49,889 nucleotides of DNA from an uncultured Flavobacteriales bacterium (GTDB taxonomy: Bacteria > Bacteroidota > Bacteroidia > Flavobacteriales_D > Crocinitomicaceae): the NCBI GenBank assembly GCA_903860985.1, contig CAIOSO010000020.1:1-49889 (forward strand). Reading direction: 5' to 3'. The translations under genes and the position numbers were made by a program. This document shows, in pieces, positions 1 to 8,256 of the stretch. Below the pieces are notes generated by a model. That model had not been told where the DNA came from. It worked only from the letters and a program-made list of their open reading frames with translations, and searched no databases. How positions within the stretch are numbered: position 1 is the first letter of the stretch; every line of letters begins with the position of its first letter.

Positions 1-15
1 CTGTTGGAAAAACAG
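1..15 (-). terminator. Possible short hairpin after lepB
   Basis: CTGTT and AACAG form a 5-bp stem around GGAAA just past the lepB stop codon. It touches the window edge, so its full extent and any T tract cannot be seen. Weak candidate only. Confidence 0.2.
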
Positions 16-18
16 TCA

Positions 19-1902
19 TTAATCAATCATCTTCAGGATGCGGTTCCAACGGATTCCCATATATGAGCTTTTGGAGAACCAAACAAGTGAAGCCCTTCCA
101 ACAATGTGATCTTCTGGGACAAAGCCCCAAACACGTGAATCGGCTGAATTGTAGCGGTTATCCCCCATTAACCAATAGTAGTTTAAGGCGAATGTATAAC
201 TCGTTACTTTCTTACCGTCAATGAAAATCCCAGCTTTTGTTTCTTTCAACTGATGTCCTTCATACGCCGTAATGATGCGTCGGTACCAAGGAATATTTGT
301 CGCAGTTAATTGAATGGTTTGTCCTTTTCTTGGAACTTGAAACTCCTGAAAGTCTGTTGGCGTGTTATTCACGTTGAAGTCTTTCGGGAAGTAGCTCAGG
401 TTGGCAATGCGTTCCATGGAAGTAGGAACATATCCTTTCTTGTGACGATATGCTGGCATCAAGAAAGGAGAAAGCTTAATATGGAAGTCCTTTTCAATGC
501 GAGCTTTTTCACTTTTGGTCAGTGTTAAAGTATACACATCCGCTTCACGGGATTCGAAATCGGTACGTGTTCCGTCAGGAGCATTTTCTAATCCATATCG
601 CGTCAACATTTCACGGTCCGATGGAAATTGAACCTTTGTTTTCTCTACGGTATATTTCAAACATTGTCCTTCTGTCACTTTGGAAGGCGAACCATTCACG
701 TACAACACAGAATTCTCCACACGCAAAACATCACCCGGAATTCCAACACATCGTTTGATGTAATTCTCACGCTTATCGACTGGACGGAATGTAACTCCAC
801 CGTGCGATGCAGGAAGTCCGACATGGTCTTCCGGTCCACCAGGAAATTCTCCTGCAGCCAGTTTAGCGCGGGCTTTCTTTTTCCATTGTGCATGGGTTTC
901 AATGAACAAACTGTACATCTGCGATCCAATGGTGCTATCAATTTGTTCAGCGGAAACATTTCGTTGTTGTAGGAGGTTTCTCATTTGCATTACCTTAGAT
1001 TGAATTTCCTCGGAGGACTCGAACAAATAACGCGCTTCTTCATTCACAATGCCGTGGTAATCATGTCCCATGAGTCCGTTTGGCGTACGTGGATCGACAA
1101 TCGCCGTGTCACCTGAAGGATAATTGAAGACAACAACATCGTTTCGATTGATTTTACGGTAACCAGGTAAACGCGTGTACGTTCCTTTCTCCAAGGTCGT
1201 GTATGATTTAATGTTCACGAATGGCACAATGTTGTGTACAAGTGGATAGGATAGGGGAGTAACCGGTACTTTTGGTCCATACGCCAATTTGTTTACGAAT
1301 AAGAAGTCGCCTACCAACATCGTTTTCTCCATGGATCCCGTTGGAATTTGGAACGGTTCAAATACATAAGTGCGAATCACACTTGCGGCAACCAATGCCC
1401 ATAAAAAGGAATCACCCCATTCTTTGACACGTGTTTTCTCTCCGGGCTTGTCGCGACTCACCATGTCAAAACCTAAAGCGAGAACATGTCCAACCACAGG
1501 TAAGCACATGAACAAAACGATGTGATCTCCCCATTTTCTAATTTCTACTTCTCTAGAGTTAGACCAGTTTGTTTCATTCCCGAAGGTTGTTTCAGTGTTT
1601 GCAATCTTCGCCATAATCAAATACGGGAAGAAAATTCCTTGAAGCGTGTCCGCAAAGGAGAAGTATCCAAAGCGACGAATATAACTCACGTTTGCGACCA
1701 TCCACATGGCCAAATGAACACCTGGGAAAACCAATAAAAGTGACCACCACGGTTTCTTGGAAGTCATGTTGAACACAACGAAGTAATTATATCCCGGAAC
1801 TAATGCTTCCCAAGCTTGGTGTCCCGCTTTCGGGAAACTTTTCCACCACATCGCTAAATACGGGTGAACGATAATCAATAAATAGAAATAGAAAAAACTC
1901 AT
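19..1902 (-). CDS. lepB: Signal peptidase I, long Bacteroidota form
   Basis: Cleaves Sec/Tat signal peptides at the outer face of the inner membrane (S26 serine/lysine peptidase). The 627-residue protein has several hydrophobic segments in the first 180 residues. The catalytic Ser is in IPTGSMEKTM (Ser190) and the general-base Lys is in NYIKRCVGIPGD (Lys383). The conserved GDN...SADSR box lies near the C-terminus. It is about twice the length of E. coli LepB because of N-terminal membrane segments and a 190-residue insertion between Ser and Lys, as is common in this phylum. It is last in the parA-parB-DUF5683-dapB-lepB run, 7 nt after dapB. Identity is secure. Confidence 0.95.
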   Translation of the reverse strand: MSFFYFYLLIIVHPYLAMWWKSFPKAGHQAWEALVPGYNYFVVFNMTSKKPWWSLLLVFPGVHLAMWMVANVSYIRRFGYFSFADTLQGIFFPYLIMAKIANTETTFGNETNWSNSREVEIRKWGDHIVLFMCLPVVGHVLALGFDMVSRDKPGEKTRVKEWGDSFLWALVAASVIRTYVFEPFQIPTGSMEKTMLVGDFLFVNKLAYGPKVPVTPLSYPLVHNIVPFVNIKSYTTLEKGTYTRLPGYRKINRNDVVVFNYPSGDTAIVDPRTPNGLMGHDYHGIVNEEARYLFESSEEIQSKVMQMRNLLQQRNVSAEQIDSTIGSQMYSLFIETHAQWKKKARAKLAAGEFPGGPEDHVGLPASHGGVTFRPVDKRENYIKRCVGIPGDVLRVENSVLYVNGSPSKVTEGQCLKYTVEKTKVQFPSDREMLTRYGLENAPDGTRTDFESREADVYTLTLTKSEKARIEKDFHIKLSPFLMPAYRHKKGYVPTSMERIANLSYFPKDFNVNNTPTDFQEFQVPRKGQTIQLTATNIPWYRRIITAYEGHQLKETKAGIFIDGKKVTSYTFALNYYWLMGDNRYNSADSRVWGFVPEDHIVGRASLVWFSKSSYMGIRWNRILKMID

Positions 1903-1909
1903 AATGTCT

Positions 1910-2620
1910 TTATTTTAGTACGTCTTTCATGGTGTAAACTCCTTTTTTACCAAACAGGAATTCGGCTGCCAAAACAGCTCCCAAGGCGAATCCTTTGCGG
2001 TTATGGGCAATGTGTTCGATGCGAATTGTGTCAATTTCCGATGAGTAACTCACCTCGTGCGTTCCTGGAACATTCGGTTCACGCACTGCGTTAATGGAAA
2101 TTGCTTTATTTACTATGTTATCTGTAGAGAGTTGCCAGGTTGAATACGCGTCGTGTGATGTGATAATATCGTTTGCCAAACTCACTGCTGTTCCACTTGG
2201 TGCATCTAACTTTTGTACATGGTGAATTTCTTCCATGCTCACGGTGTATTCTGGATGACGGTTCATGATTTCCGCCAATTTTCGGTTGATTTCAAAGAAA
2301 ATGTTCACGCCAACACTGAAATTGCTCGCGTGCAACAAAGATCCATTTAAATCGGAAACCAATTGATTGACTTTCGGTAAATCTTGTTGCCAAGCGGTCG
2401 TTCCGACGACAATAGGAGTATGGTTTTTCATACAGATTTCCATATGCTGAACGGCAAGGTCAGGCTGAGTGAATTCAATGGCTACATCGACATCTTCCCA
2501 ATTGACTTCATGAATCGGATGATCACGATTCACACGTGCGGTTATTTCATGTCCACGCTCCAACGCAATCGTTTCAATTGCCTGTCCCATTTTTCCGTAA
2601 CCAATCAATCCAATCTTCAT
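1910..2620 (-). CDS. dapB: 4-hydroxy-tetrahydrodipicolinate reductase
   Basis: Reduces 4-hydroxy-tetrahydrodipicolinate with NAD(P)H in the lysine/diaminopimelate pathway, which feeds peptidoglycan. The 236-residue protein starts with the Rossmann motif GLIGYGKMG (residues 4-12). It carries the DapB signature EIHHVQKLDAPSGTA, with the catalytic His pair at 133-134, Lys137 and the substrate loop that follows. It is slightly shorter than E. coli DapB (273), as in other Bacteroidota. It sits between the DUF5683 gene and lepB. A TATTTTTG element lies 5 nt before the ATG, so it may also be transcribed separately. Confidence 0.94.
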   Translation of the reverse strand: MKIGLIGYGKMGQAIETIALERGHEITARVNRDHPIHEVNWEDVDVAIEFTQPDLAVQHMEICMKNHTPIVVGTTAWQQDLPKVNQLVSDLNGSLLHASNFSVGVNIFFEINRKLAEIMNRHPEYTVSMEEIHHVQKLDAPSGTAVSLANDIITSHDAYSTWQLSTDNIVNKAISINAVREPNVPGTHEVSYSSEIDTIRIEHIAHNRKGFALGAVLAAEFLFGKKGVYTMKDVLK

Positions 2621-2625
2621 AGGAA

Positions 2626-2633
2626 CAAAAATA
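2626..2633 (-). promoter_or_regulatory. -7 promoter element before dapB
   Basis: On the minus strand the sequence reads TATTTTTG, an exact match to the Bacteroidota TAnnTTTG element, ending 5 nt before the dapB ATG. Transcription would start about at the start codon. No clear -33 element was found. Confidence 0.4.
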
Positions 2634-2644
2634 CGTTTTTCACA

Positions 2645-3187
2645 TTAACGAAATTGAAACTTCAGGTGAATTCCTGCGGAACTTGGTCCTAACATGATTG
2701 GGCTTGCTTGCAGCGATAGTTTATCTGTGACATCAAAATGTAAAAAATGTGCTTCCACACCAGCTTCCGCAATTTGAATAAAATAAACGGCGGCACATCC
2801 CAGTATCGACATATCGCGTTTGTTTAAATAAGATTGATACAAACTTAAAACAGCTTGATCATCATAAACGGCCCAAGTTGGATTTAAATTGCCCGCATTA
2901 TTCATGCGGTTGTTGTATTCTGATTTTAGTGATTTTTGCGTTTGATTGTTGACGGTTAAAAAATACCCTGTTGTGCCTAAAGCGGCATAAATCAAAGGAA
3001 CCTTCCAAAACGCATGTTTTGGACCATTTTCCCGGTGAATGCTGTTGTAAACTTGTCCTGCTCCGGGAAGAATCGCCGAGTAAATCATCACTTTCTTATG
3101 TTCTGGAAAAAGGGAGTCCTTGATTGCTAGTGGCTGACACCAAGCTGAAAAGCTAGACAAAAGAAACAAAATGAGTAGGCGAGACAT
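2645..3187 (-). CDS. DUF5683 domain membrane protein
   Basis: A 180-residue protein of unknown function. Residues 1-17 are a hydrophobic export signal ending near AWCQ. The body contains KKVMIYSAILPGAGQVYN and a hydrophobic stretch around APLIYAALGTTGYF-like sequence, the hallmark of DUF5683, which in this phylum is regularly encoded between parB and dapB. The start overlaps the parB stop by one base (TAATG), so the two are translationally linked. The conserved neighbourhood suggests a link to envelope or chromosome maintenance, but no activity is known to me. Confidence 0.8.
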   Translation of the reverse strand: MSRLLILFLLSSFSAWCQPLAIKDSLFPEHKKVMIYSAILPGAGQVYNSIHRENGPKHAFWKVPLIYAALGTTGYFLTVNNQTQKSLKSEYNNRMNNAGNLNPTWAVYDDQAVLSLYQSYLNKRDMSILGCAAVYFIQIAEAGVEAHFLHFDVTDKLSLQASPIMLGPSSAGIHLKFQFR

Positions 3188-4074
3188 TATTTTTTTAATA
3201 AGGCCATCACTCGATTCAGTTCCACTTCAGAGGAGAAATGAACGACAACTTTTCCTTTTCCGCTTTCAGATTTATCAATGGAAACCTTTGATCCTAGTTT
3301 ATCGCTTAAAAAGGAGGTGAAAACTTGTTCGCTTGAGCTCAGTCCGATTTTCTCTGTTTTTGGCTTGGATGTGCTTGTTTTGGCTGTTGGTTTCACTAAT
3401 TGCTCTACCGCCCTTACAGAAAGGGATTCGTCAATGATTTGTTGAAAAGCAATTAATTGTTCTTTTTCATCAGTGATGCTCAATAAGGCACGCGCATGTC
3501 CCATCGTAATCACTTGGTCACGCACGCCAGCTTGAATGATAGCTGGTAATTTTAAAAGGCGGATGTGATTAGCAATATGTGAACGCGATTTAGCCACTTT
3601 TTCACTCAATTGCTCTTGCGTCAATTTGCACTCATCGATTAAACGTTCATAGGAGAAGGCTACTTCAATTGCATTCAAATCTTCGCGTTGAATATTTTCC
3701 ACCAATGCCATTTCTAGCATGGTTTGATCGTTTGCTATACGAATGTATGCAGGGACTTCTGTTAATCCGGCTAACTGTGAGGCACGAAACCGTCGTTCAC
3801 CAGAAATTAATTGGTAGCGATCACGTCCCAATTTACGCACGGTCAAAGGTTGAATGATGCCATGAGTTAAAATGGATTGACGTAATTCCTCCAAGGCTTC
3901 TTTTTCAAAGTGTGTGCGTGGATTGAATGGATTAGCTTCAATGAGGTGAATATCAATCAGGGAAACAGACCCAACCGTTGCTCCGTTCATCGAAGTGATA
4001 TCTGTCTCTGAATTTTGCAGTAAGGCACTTAGTCCTCGTCCTAATGCCGGTTGTTTTTTCGAATTAGAGCTCAT
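3187..4074 (-). CDS. parB: Chromosome partitioning protein ParB
   Basis: Binds parS sites near the origin and spreads along DNA as a CTP-dependent clamp, working with ParA. The protein (295 residues from the ATG) has the N-terminal ALGRGLSALL segment that contacts ParA. It also has the CTP-binding region with NPFNPRTHF and SGERRFRASQLAG, and the helix-turn-helix TQEQLSEKVAKSRSHIANHIR. A TTG 12 nt further upstream is also in frame. I prefer the ATG because family members usually begin just before KKQPALGRGL. The start lies inside the parA coding end (11-nt overlap). I found no parS-like site in this window. Confidence 0.93.
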   Translation of the reverse strand: MSSNSKKQPALGRGLSALLQNSETDITSMNGATVGSVSLIDIHLIEANPFNPRTHFEKEALEELRQSILTHGIIQPLTVRKLGRDRYQLISGERRFRASQLAGLTEVPAYIRIANDQTMLEMALVENIQREDLNAIEVAFSYERLIDECKLTQEQLSEKVAKSRSHIANHIRLLKLPAIIQAGVRDQVITMGHARALLSITDEKEQLIAFQQIIDESLSVRAVEQLVKPTAKTSTSKPKTEKIGLSSSEQVFTSFLSDKLGSKVSIDKSESGKGKVVVHFSSEVELNRVMALLKK

Positions 4075-4876
4075 GATCAATCTCAATTATTTTATCGTCG
4101 TTCCCAATTTTTGTCAAATCGTTTTTCTGTAACAATTCGCGTGCAAAGTTAAGGTAATTAATAGATCCTTTAGAGGATGCGTCGTGCATGATGACGGTCG
4201 TTCCGTGACTCGAAGCCTCGCTTAAGGTGGTGTTTCGGTGAATAACCGTATCGAAAACCAATTCTTGGAAATGTGTTTTTACTTCATCCACGACTTGATT
4301 CGCTAATCGCAAACGGGTATCGTACATCGTTAAAAGCATTCCTTCAATTTCCAATGCAGGATTCAGTCGTCCTTGAACGATTTTAATCGTATTCAACAAC
4401 TTACTTAATCCTTCCAGGGCAAAGTATTCACATTGCACTGGAATCATCACTGAATCAGCAGCAACAAGTGAATTGACGGTAATCAATCCAAGAGAAGGGG
4501 AGCAATCGATTAAAATAAAGTCATAATCATCCTTTACTTTTTCCAAGGTGCTTCTCAATAAATACTCGCGGTTCGGGAGGTTAATCATTTCCAATTCGGC
4601 ACCAACTAAATCCAAATGGGAAGGCAGAATATCTAAGTTTGGATTGTTTGTCGGTAAAATAACATCCTTTGGATGAAGACCATTCACCAAACAATCATAT
4701 ATGTTTCGTACGGTTTTTGGATCAAAGCCTGTTCCGGATGTCGAATTTGCTTGTGGATCAGCATCAACGATTAAGGTTTTATATTCAAGCACACCTAAAC
4801 ATCCGCCTAAATTTATGGTAGTCGTTGTTTTCCCTACGCCACCCTTCTGATTCGCTATCGCTATTATTTTTCCCAT
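4064..4876 (-). CDS. parA: Chromosome partitioning ATPase ParA/Soj
   Basis: Deviant-Walker ATPase that binds the nucleoid and moves ParB-parS complexes. The 270-residue sequence has the P-loop NQKGGVGKTTTTINLG (residues 9-24), with the signature Lys and no long N-terminal DNA-binding domain. That makes it the short chromosomal type. Walker A' VDADPQAN and Walker B DFILIDCSPSLG follow. It is the first gene of the leftward operon and overlaps parB. A one-mismatch -7 motif (TATCTTTC, 4888-4895, minus strand) precedes it. Confidence 0.95.
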   Translation of the reverse strand: MGKIIAIANQKGGVGKTTTTINLGGCLGVLEYKTLIVDADPQANSTSGTGFDPKTVRNIYDCLVNGLHPKDVILPTNNPNLDILPSHLDLVGAELEMINLPNREYLLRSTLEKVKDDYDFILIDCSPSLGLITVNSLVAADSVMIPVQCEYFALEGLSKLLNTIKIVQGRLNPALEIEGMLLTMYDTRLRLANQVVDEVKTHFQELVFDTVIHRNTTLSEASSHGTTVIMHDASSKGSINYLNFARELLQKNDLTKIGNDDKIIEIDHEL

Positions 4877-5026
4877 TCGATTTTTCTGAAAGATAAAAGT
4901 ACGAGTTGTAGAGGTTTGTTCGACAATTTCACACAGGAACTTATTAACGAATTGCTATTTTTTTTGTCAATACAATTGGACACGTCTTTGTTTTGTTGGA
5001 AATGCGGACAGTTGACGTGCTTTTTG

Positions 5027-5034
5027 TATCTTTG
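5027..5034 (+). promoter_or_regulatory. -7 promoter element before FHA gene
   Basis: TATCTTTG matches TAnnTTTG exactly, 23 nt before the ATG of the FHA gene. The 181-nt region between parA and this gene must drive both directions. No convincing -33 element at the usual spacing was found. Confidence 0.45.
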
Positions 5035-5057
5035 ATCAGAATTTACATACGAACACC

Positions 5058-5462
5058 ATGGATAAAATTCATCTTCGTATTGGCAGTGCAAGAGACAATC
5101 AATTTGTGATTGAGTCTATTGACGTCGCACCTTATCATCTAGAGTTATTTTGTGATACATCAGGAAATGTTTTTATCACGGATCTTGGTTCAGAACAAGG
5201 TACCTTTGTGAACGGAAGAAGGCTCGACGGATTCCAATTATTAAAGAAAGGTGACAAGGTTCGTTTTGGTCAAATTCATGTGTTTCAATGGGAGGAACTT
5301 CTTCCGGTTGAGAAAAATCAACATCAAGAAATAGCAGAACCAATTATGCCACCAAAAACACCACCAAAAATCAGTGCTATTTCCAACGTGAGCAACAAGC
5401 AATTGTATGTTATTTATGGCTGCATCTTATTCCTTATTGTGCTGATGTCCTTGTATCTATAA
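5058..5462 (+). CDS. Tail-anchored FHA domain protein
   Basis: A 134-residue protein. Residues 1-80 form a forkhead-associated domain, with IGS...N at 8-14, DLGSEQGTFVNGRRL at 42-56 and KKGDKVRFGQ at 63-72. A Pro-rich linker (92-106) and one C-terminal membrane helix (about 116-134) follow. FHA domains normally bind phosphothreonine. Here the usual GR is GS (residues 9-10) and the usual Ser before His is absent (VAPYH, 23-27), so phosphopeptide binding may be lost or altered. It is divergent from parA. The partner is unknown. Confidence 0.8.
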   Translation: MDKIHLRIGSARDNQFVIESIDVAPYHLELFCDTSGNVFITDLGSEQGTFVNGRRLDGFQLLKKGDKVRFGQIHVFQWEELLPVEKNQHQEIAEPIMPPKTPPKISAISNVSNKQLYVIYGCILFLIVLMSLYL

Positions 5463-5560
5463 TAGCTAGACCGCTGATCGTTTTTCTTTCTTGTGATTCC
5501 ATCTTTGTTTAAAAAGCGTTTAAATTGAAAAAATCAAGAAGAAATTTGTGTAAAAAATGG

Positions 5561-5588
5561 TTGCATTCAGAAAAAATTACTAATATTG
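5561..5588 (+). promoter_or_regulatory. Promoter of rplS
   Basis: A TTG (5561-5563) is followed after 17 nt by TAATATTG (5581-5588), one mismatch from TAnnTTTG, giving the typical Bacteroidota -33/-7 arrangement. The leader to the rplS ATG is about 33 nt. Confidence 0.5.
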
Positions 5589-5625
5589 CACCCCGTTTCT
5601 GTTTGAACGGCAAAAAAATTGTGAA

Positions 5626-5982
5626 ATGAGTATTATTAGAGAAATTCAAAAAGAACTAACAGTAGCAAACGATTTGCCTGTATTTGGTGCAGGAGATACC
5701 GTAATTGTTTCTTATAAAATTGTGGAGGGTAACAAAGAGCGTGTCCAGCAGTTTCAAGGTGTTGTTTTACAACGTCGTGGAAATGGTGCAACAGAAACGT
5801 TTACCGTTCGTAAAATGTCAGGAAATATTGGTGTAGAACGTATTTTCCCAGTGAACTCTCCGTTTTTAGCTGGTATTACCATCGTGAAAAGAGGTGCTGT
5901 TCGTAGAGCACGTATATTCTACTTCCGTGAGCGTACTGGTAAGTCTGCACGTATCCGTGAGAAAAAGAAATTTACTGCATAA
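5626..5982 (+). CDS. rplS: 50S ribosomal protein L19
   Basis: Large-subunit protein at the 30S-50S interface. The 118 residues match the family length and carry the signature FQGVVLQRRGNGATETFTVRK and GVERIFPVNSPF, followed by a basic C-terminus (RRARIFYFRERTGKSARIREKKK). It is transcribed alone: its own promoter lies upstream and a strong terminator 20 nt after the stop. Confidence 0.97.
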   Translation: MSIIREIQKELTVANDLPVFGAGDTVIVSYKIVEGNKERVQQFQGVVLQRRGNGATETFTVRKMSGNIGVERIFPVNSPFLAGITIVKRGAVRRARIFYFRERTGKSARIREKKKFTA

Positions 5983-6001
5983 GCTGCAGCAAAATATACA
6001 G

Positions 6002-6029
6002 AAGGGGATTCATCGAATCCCCTTTTTTT
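6002..6029 (+). terminator. Intrinsic terminator of rplS
   Basis: A perfect 10-bp stem (AAGGGGATTC with its complement), a 3-nt loop and a run of seven T follow the rplS stop codon. Confidence 0.9.
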
Positions 6030-6053
6030 ATACATATTTTTTTTGATTGAGAC

Positions 6054-6111
6054 CGCAGGATTGTAAATCCTGCGTGACGCAGGACTGCATCGCAGGATTT
6101 GTAATCCTGCG
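6054..6111. repeat. Paired palindromic intergenic repeat (REP/REPIN-like)
   Basis: Two 9-bp perfect inverted repeats with stem CGCAGGATT (6054-6074, loop GTA; 6091-6111, loop TGT) flank a third partial arm CGCAGGA (6078-6084). That arm could pair with either TCCTGCG. The element lies between the convergent ends of rplS and the OmpA gene and has no T tract, so it is not a plain terminator. The layout of two hairpins in tandem resembles REPINs. Confidence 0.75.
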
Positions 6112-6127
6112 TACTTTAAAACGTTCA

Positions 6128-8170
6128 TTATTCAACAATCTCGAACTCCGTGCGACGATTCATCGCTCGACTTTCAGCATCTTCATTGGGTACACGTGGC
6201 ATGCTTTCCCCAAAGCCACTAGCTGTCATACGATCGGCTGAAATCCCTTTATCTGTTAAATAGCGCTTCACTTCTTCCGCACGAGCTTGCGATAGTTGCA
6301 AATTACTGTCCTCGTTTCCTAAATCATCGGTGTGTCCGTTGATGCGGATGTTTAAGTTTTGATTTGACTGTAAATACTTCGCAAAGCCAGTTAAAATGAC
6401 TTGTGCTCTTTTGTTTAATTCATACGAATCCGTTGTATACAAAATATCGGCAATCGTATATGGTTTACCAGCAACAAGGCTATCGACTTGCATCGTTTTG
6501 ACCTCCACATGCCGTTCACTTCGATTTTGCAACTGTTCGCTGCTCACGGTTTGTGCTTGATATGCAAAATTTTCTTTGTTTACGGAGAGCGTAATGTCTT
6601 GATTTTGGTCCACTTTCACTACCGCAGCATATTTCCCATCTTCTGCATTCACCTTGAAATTAACCGTTTCTCCCGTCTCATTGTAGGTGATGTCAATGCT
6701 GGCGTTGCTGACGGCATTTCCGGCCTCATCCTTTAGTTCTCCGCGTAAAATGACTACTTCTTTTGGACGTGCAGCCTCATATAAGTCAAAAGAATAAATG
6801 TTCCAGTCACCATCCTTAGCGGTGGAGAAATAAGCAACTTTTCCACTTGTGGACACAAAAAGTCCCAACTCATCCTGTGGTGAATTGATGGGATAACCAA
6901 TATTCTTTGGTTCGGTCCATTTATCCCCTTCTTTACGAATGTAAAAAATATCTAGTCCACCGAGTCCTTTGCGCGATTTCGTGCTGGTCGATACGAAGTA
7001 CAATGTTTCTCCATCCTGATGGAAAAAAGGACTTTTGTCCTTCGCCGCTGTATTTACCACATCAAAAGGTTTTGCTGCACTCCAGGTTCCATCCGCTTGT
7101 TTTTCCGAATAATAAATGTCATTGTCGCGCGAACCTTTGCGAAGCGTAGCAAAGAAAAGTAATTTCCCGTCTGCGGAAAGTGAAGGTTGTGCTTCCCATC
7201 CGTCCTTCGTATTGATGTTTGGACCCATATTGATCAATGGTGTCCACTTGAAATCATTTCCACCACGACCACTTCGGGTATAGGATGTTGTATACAAATC
7301 GCAATTCAAATAATCTTTGTTGTAGACTTTCTCCACTTTACACGCACAAATGATCATTTCGCGATTGTCCACGGACAAAGAAGCCGTTCCGTAATTGTAA
7401 AAGGATCCGTTGTTAAACGGTTGAGGTAGGGGAGAACCAACGGAGTAAAGAACATCTGATGCGCCACGCTCTGAAATAGTGAACTCTTCGCGAATGTTCG
7501 TCGCGATGTCACCCAAATTGGTGCGATCTACCTTACGCGTATAGAAGAGCAAATCGTTATCTGGAGAAATCATGGGGAAGTATTCGTCCAATTCAGAACT
7601 GACTCCCCCCACTTTTTTCGGGATAAAGGGTACCGGATTTGCTACAAGCTCCTTTTGAAACTTGAGGTCATCGACGATGGCTTGGATTTCTACTTTCTGT
7701 GTAGCGTAGTTTTCCGAAATTCCACTCGGATTGATGCTGTCAAAGATTACGAATTTTTCTAAAAACGGAAGGGCTTTTTCATCTTCACCGTAGTTGTATA
7801 AAACCTTTCCGCAATAATAGTAGCAATCGGAGTGAAAACTTGGACATTTCTGAGTGGTGGTTTGATAAAATAGGATGGCTTTCTTTAAAAGTCCTTCTCC
7901 TTCGGCTGAATTTGGATCTGCTTTTAACTTATAACTTGCTTGCTTATAACACAATTGTGCATAGTAATAATAACTTTCTGCGTGATTTGGGTATTTGCGC
8001 ATGAGCTCGCCAAATTGACTCGTTTGACTCGTAAAATCATTCGCGGCAAGTGCTTCTGTTAATAGTTTCCGGATTTTTTTATCGTCTGTACTACATGGAT
8101 CATCTTGACTCCATGAAATTGAAGTGAGTCCAAGCAGTAGAAATAAAATGAAATGTATTTTTTGCATCAT
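6128..8170 (-). CDS. OmpA-family protein with TPR and beta-propeller (PorE-like)
   Basis: A 680-residue periplasmic or outer-membrane-associated protein. The domains in order are: signal peptide (1-21), TPR-like helical repeats (about 30-165), PD40/WD40-like beta-propeller blades (about 185-460; e.g. SPDNDLLFYTRK, SADGKLLFFATL), carboxypeptidase-regulatory-like domain (about 470-560), and OmpA peptidoglycan-binding domain (about 570-680; GHTDDLGNEDSNLQLSQARA). This is the architecture of PorE, which anchors the T9SS to peptidoglycan. Paralogs with the same layout are common in the phylum, so the assignment is probable only. No lipobox is visible. TAATGTGC octamers lie just upstream. Confidence 0.8.
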   Translation of the reverse strand: MMQKIHFILFLLLGLTSISWSQDDPCSTDDKKIRKLLTEALAANDFTSQTSQFGELMRKYPNHAESYYYYAQLCYKQASYKLKADPNSAEGEGLLKKAILFYQTTTQKCPSFHSDCYYYCGKVLYNYGEDEKALPFLEKFVIFDSINPSGISENYATQKVEIQAIVDDLKFQKELVANPVPFIPKKVGGVSSELDEYFPMISPDNDLLFYTRKVDRTNLGDIATNIREEFTISERGASDVLYSVGSPLPQPFNNGSFYNYGTASLSVDNREMIICACKVEKVYNKDYLNCDLYTTSYTRSGRGGNDFKWTPLINMGPNINTKDGWEAQPSLSADGKLLFFATLRKGSRDNDIYYSEKQADGTWSAAKPFDVVNTAAKDKSPFFHQDGETLYFVSTSTKSRKGLGGLDIFYIRKEGDKWTEPKNIGYPINSPQDELGLFVSTSGKVAYFSTAKDGDWNIYSFDLYEAARPKEVVILRGELKDEAGNAVSNASIDITYNETGETVNFKVNAEDGKYAAVVKVDQNQDITLSVNKENFAYQAQTVSSEQLQNRSERHVEVKTMQVDSLVAGKPYTIADILYTTDSYELNKRAQVILTGFAKYLQSNQNLNIRINGHTDDLGNEDSNLQLSQARAEEVKRYLTDKGISADRMTASGFGESMPRVPNEDAESRAMNRRTEFEIVE

Positions 8171-8178
8171 AACGAATT

Positions 8179-8225
8179 TAATGTGCTAATGTGCTAATGT
8201 GCCAATTTGCTAATGTGCTAATTGC
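8179..8225. repeat. TAATGTGC octamer tandem repeat
   Basis: Three exact TAATGTGC units (8179-8202) are followed by CAATTTGC, another TAATGTGC and a shortened TAATTGC. The array ends 8 nt upstream of the OmpA-family start codon and fills its leader/promoter region. Confidence 0.8.
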
Positions 8226-8227
8226 TC

Positions 8228-8251
8228 TCGCTCTCTCCGCCGCGGCGGACT
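8228..8251. repeat. Dispersed GC-rich palindromic repeat, copy A
   Basis: The core TCCGCCGCGGCGGA is a perfect 14-bp palindrome embedded in CTCTC-rich DNA. The same 24-nt element recurs at 37995-38018 with 22 of 24 identical bases. It lies just past the threonine aldolase stop codon. Confidence 0.75.
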
Positions 8252-8256
8252 GTTTC

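Noticed and set aside
3187-4876. Search for parS sites near parA-parB
   Set aside because: No sequence close to the TGTTTCACGTGAAACA consensus was found in the window; partial CACGTG cores lie inside genes.
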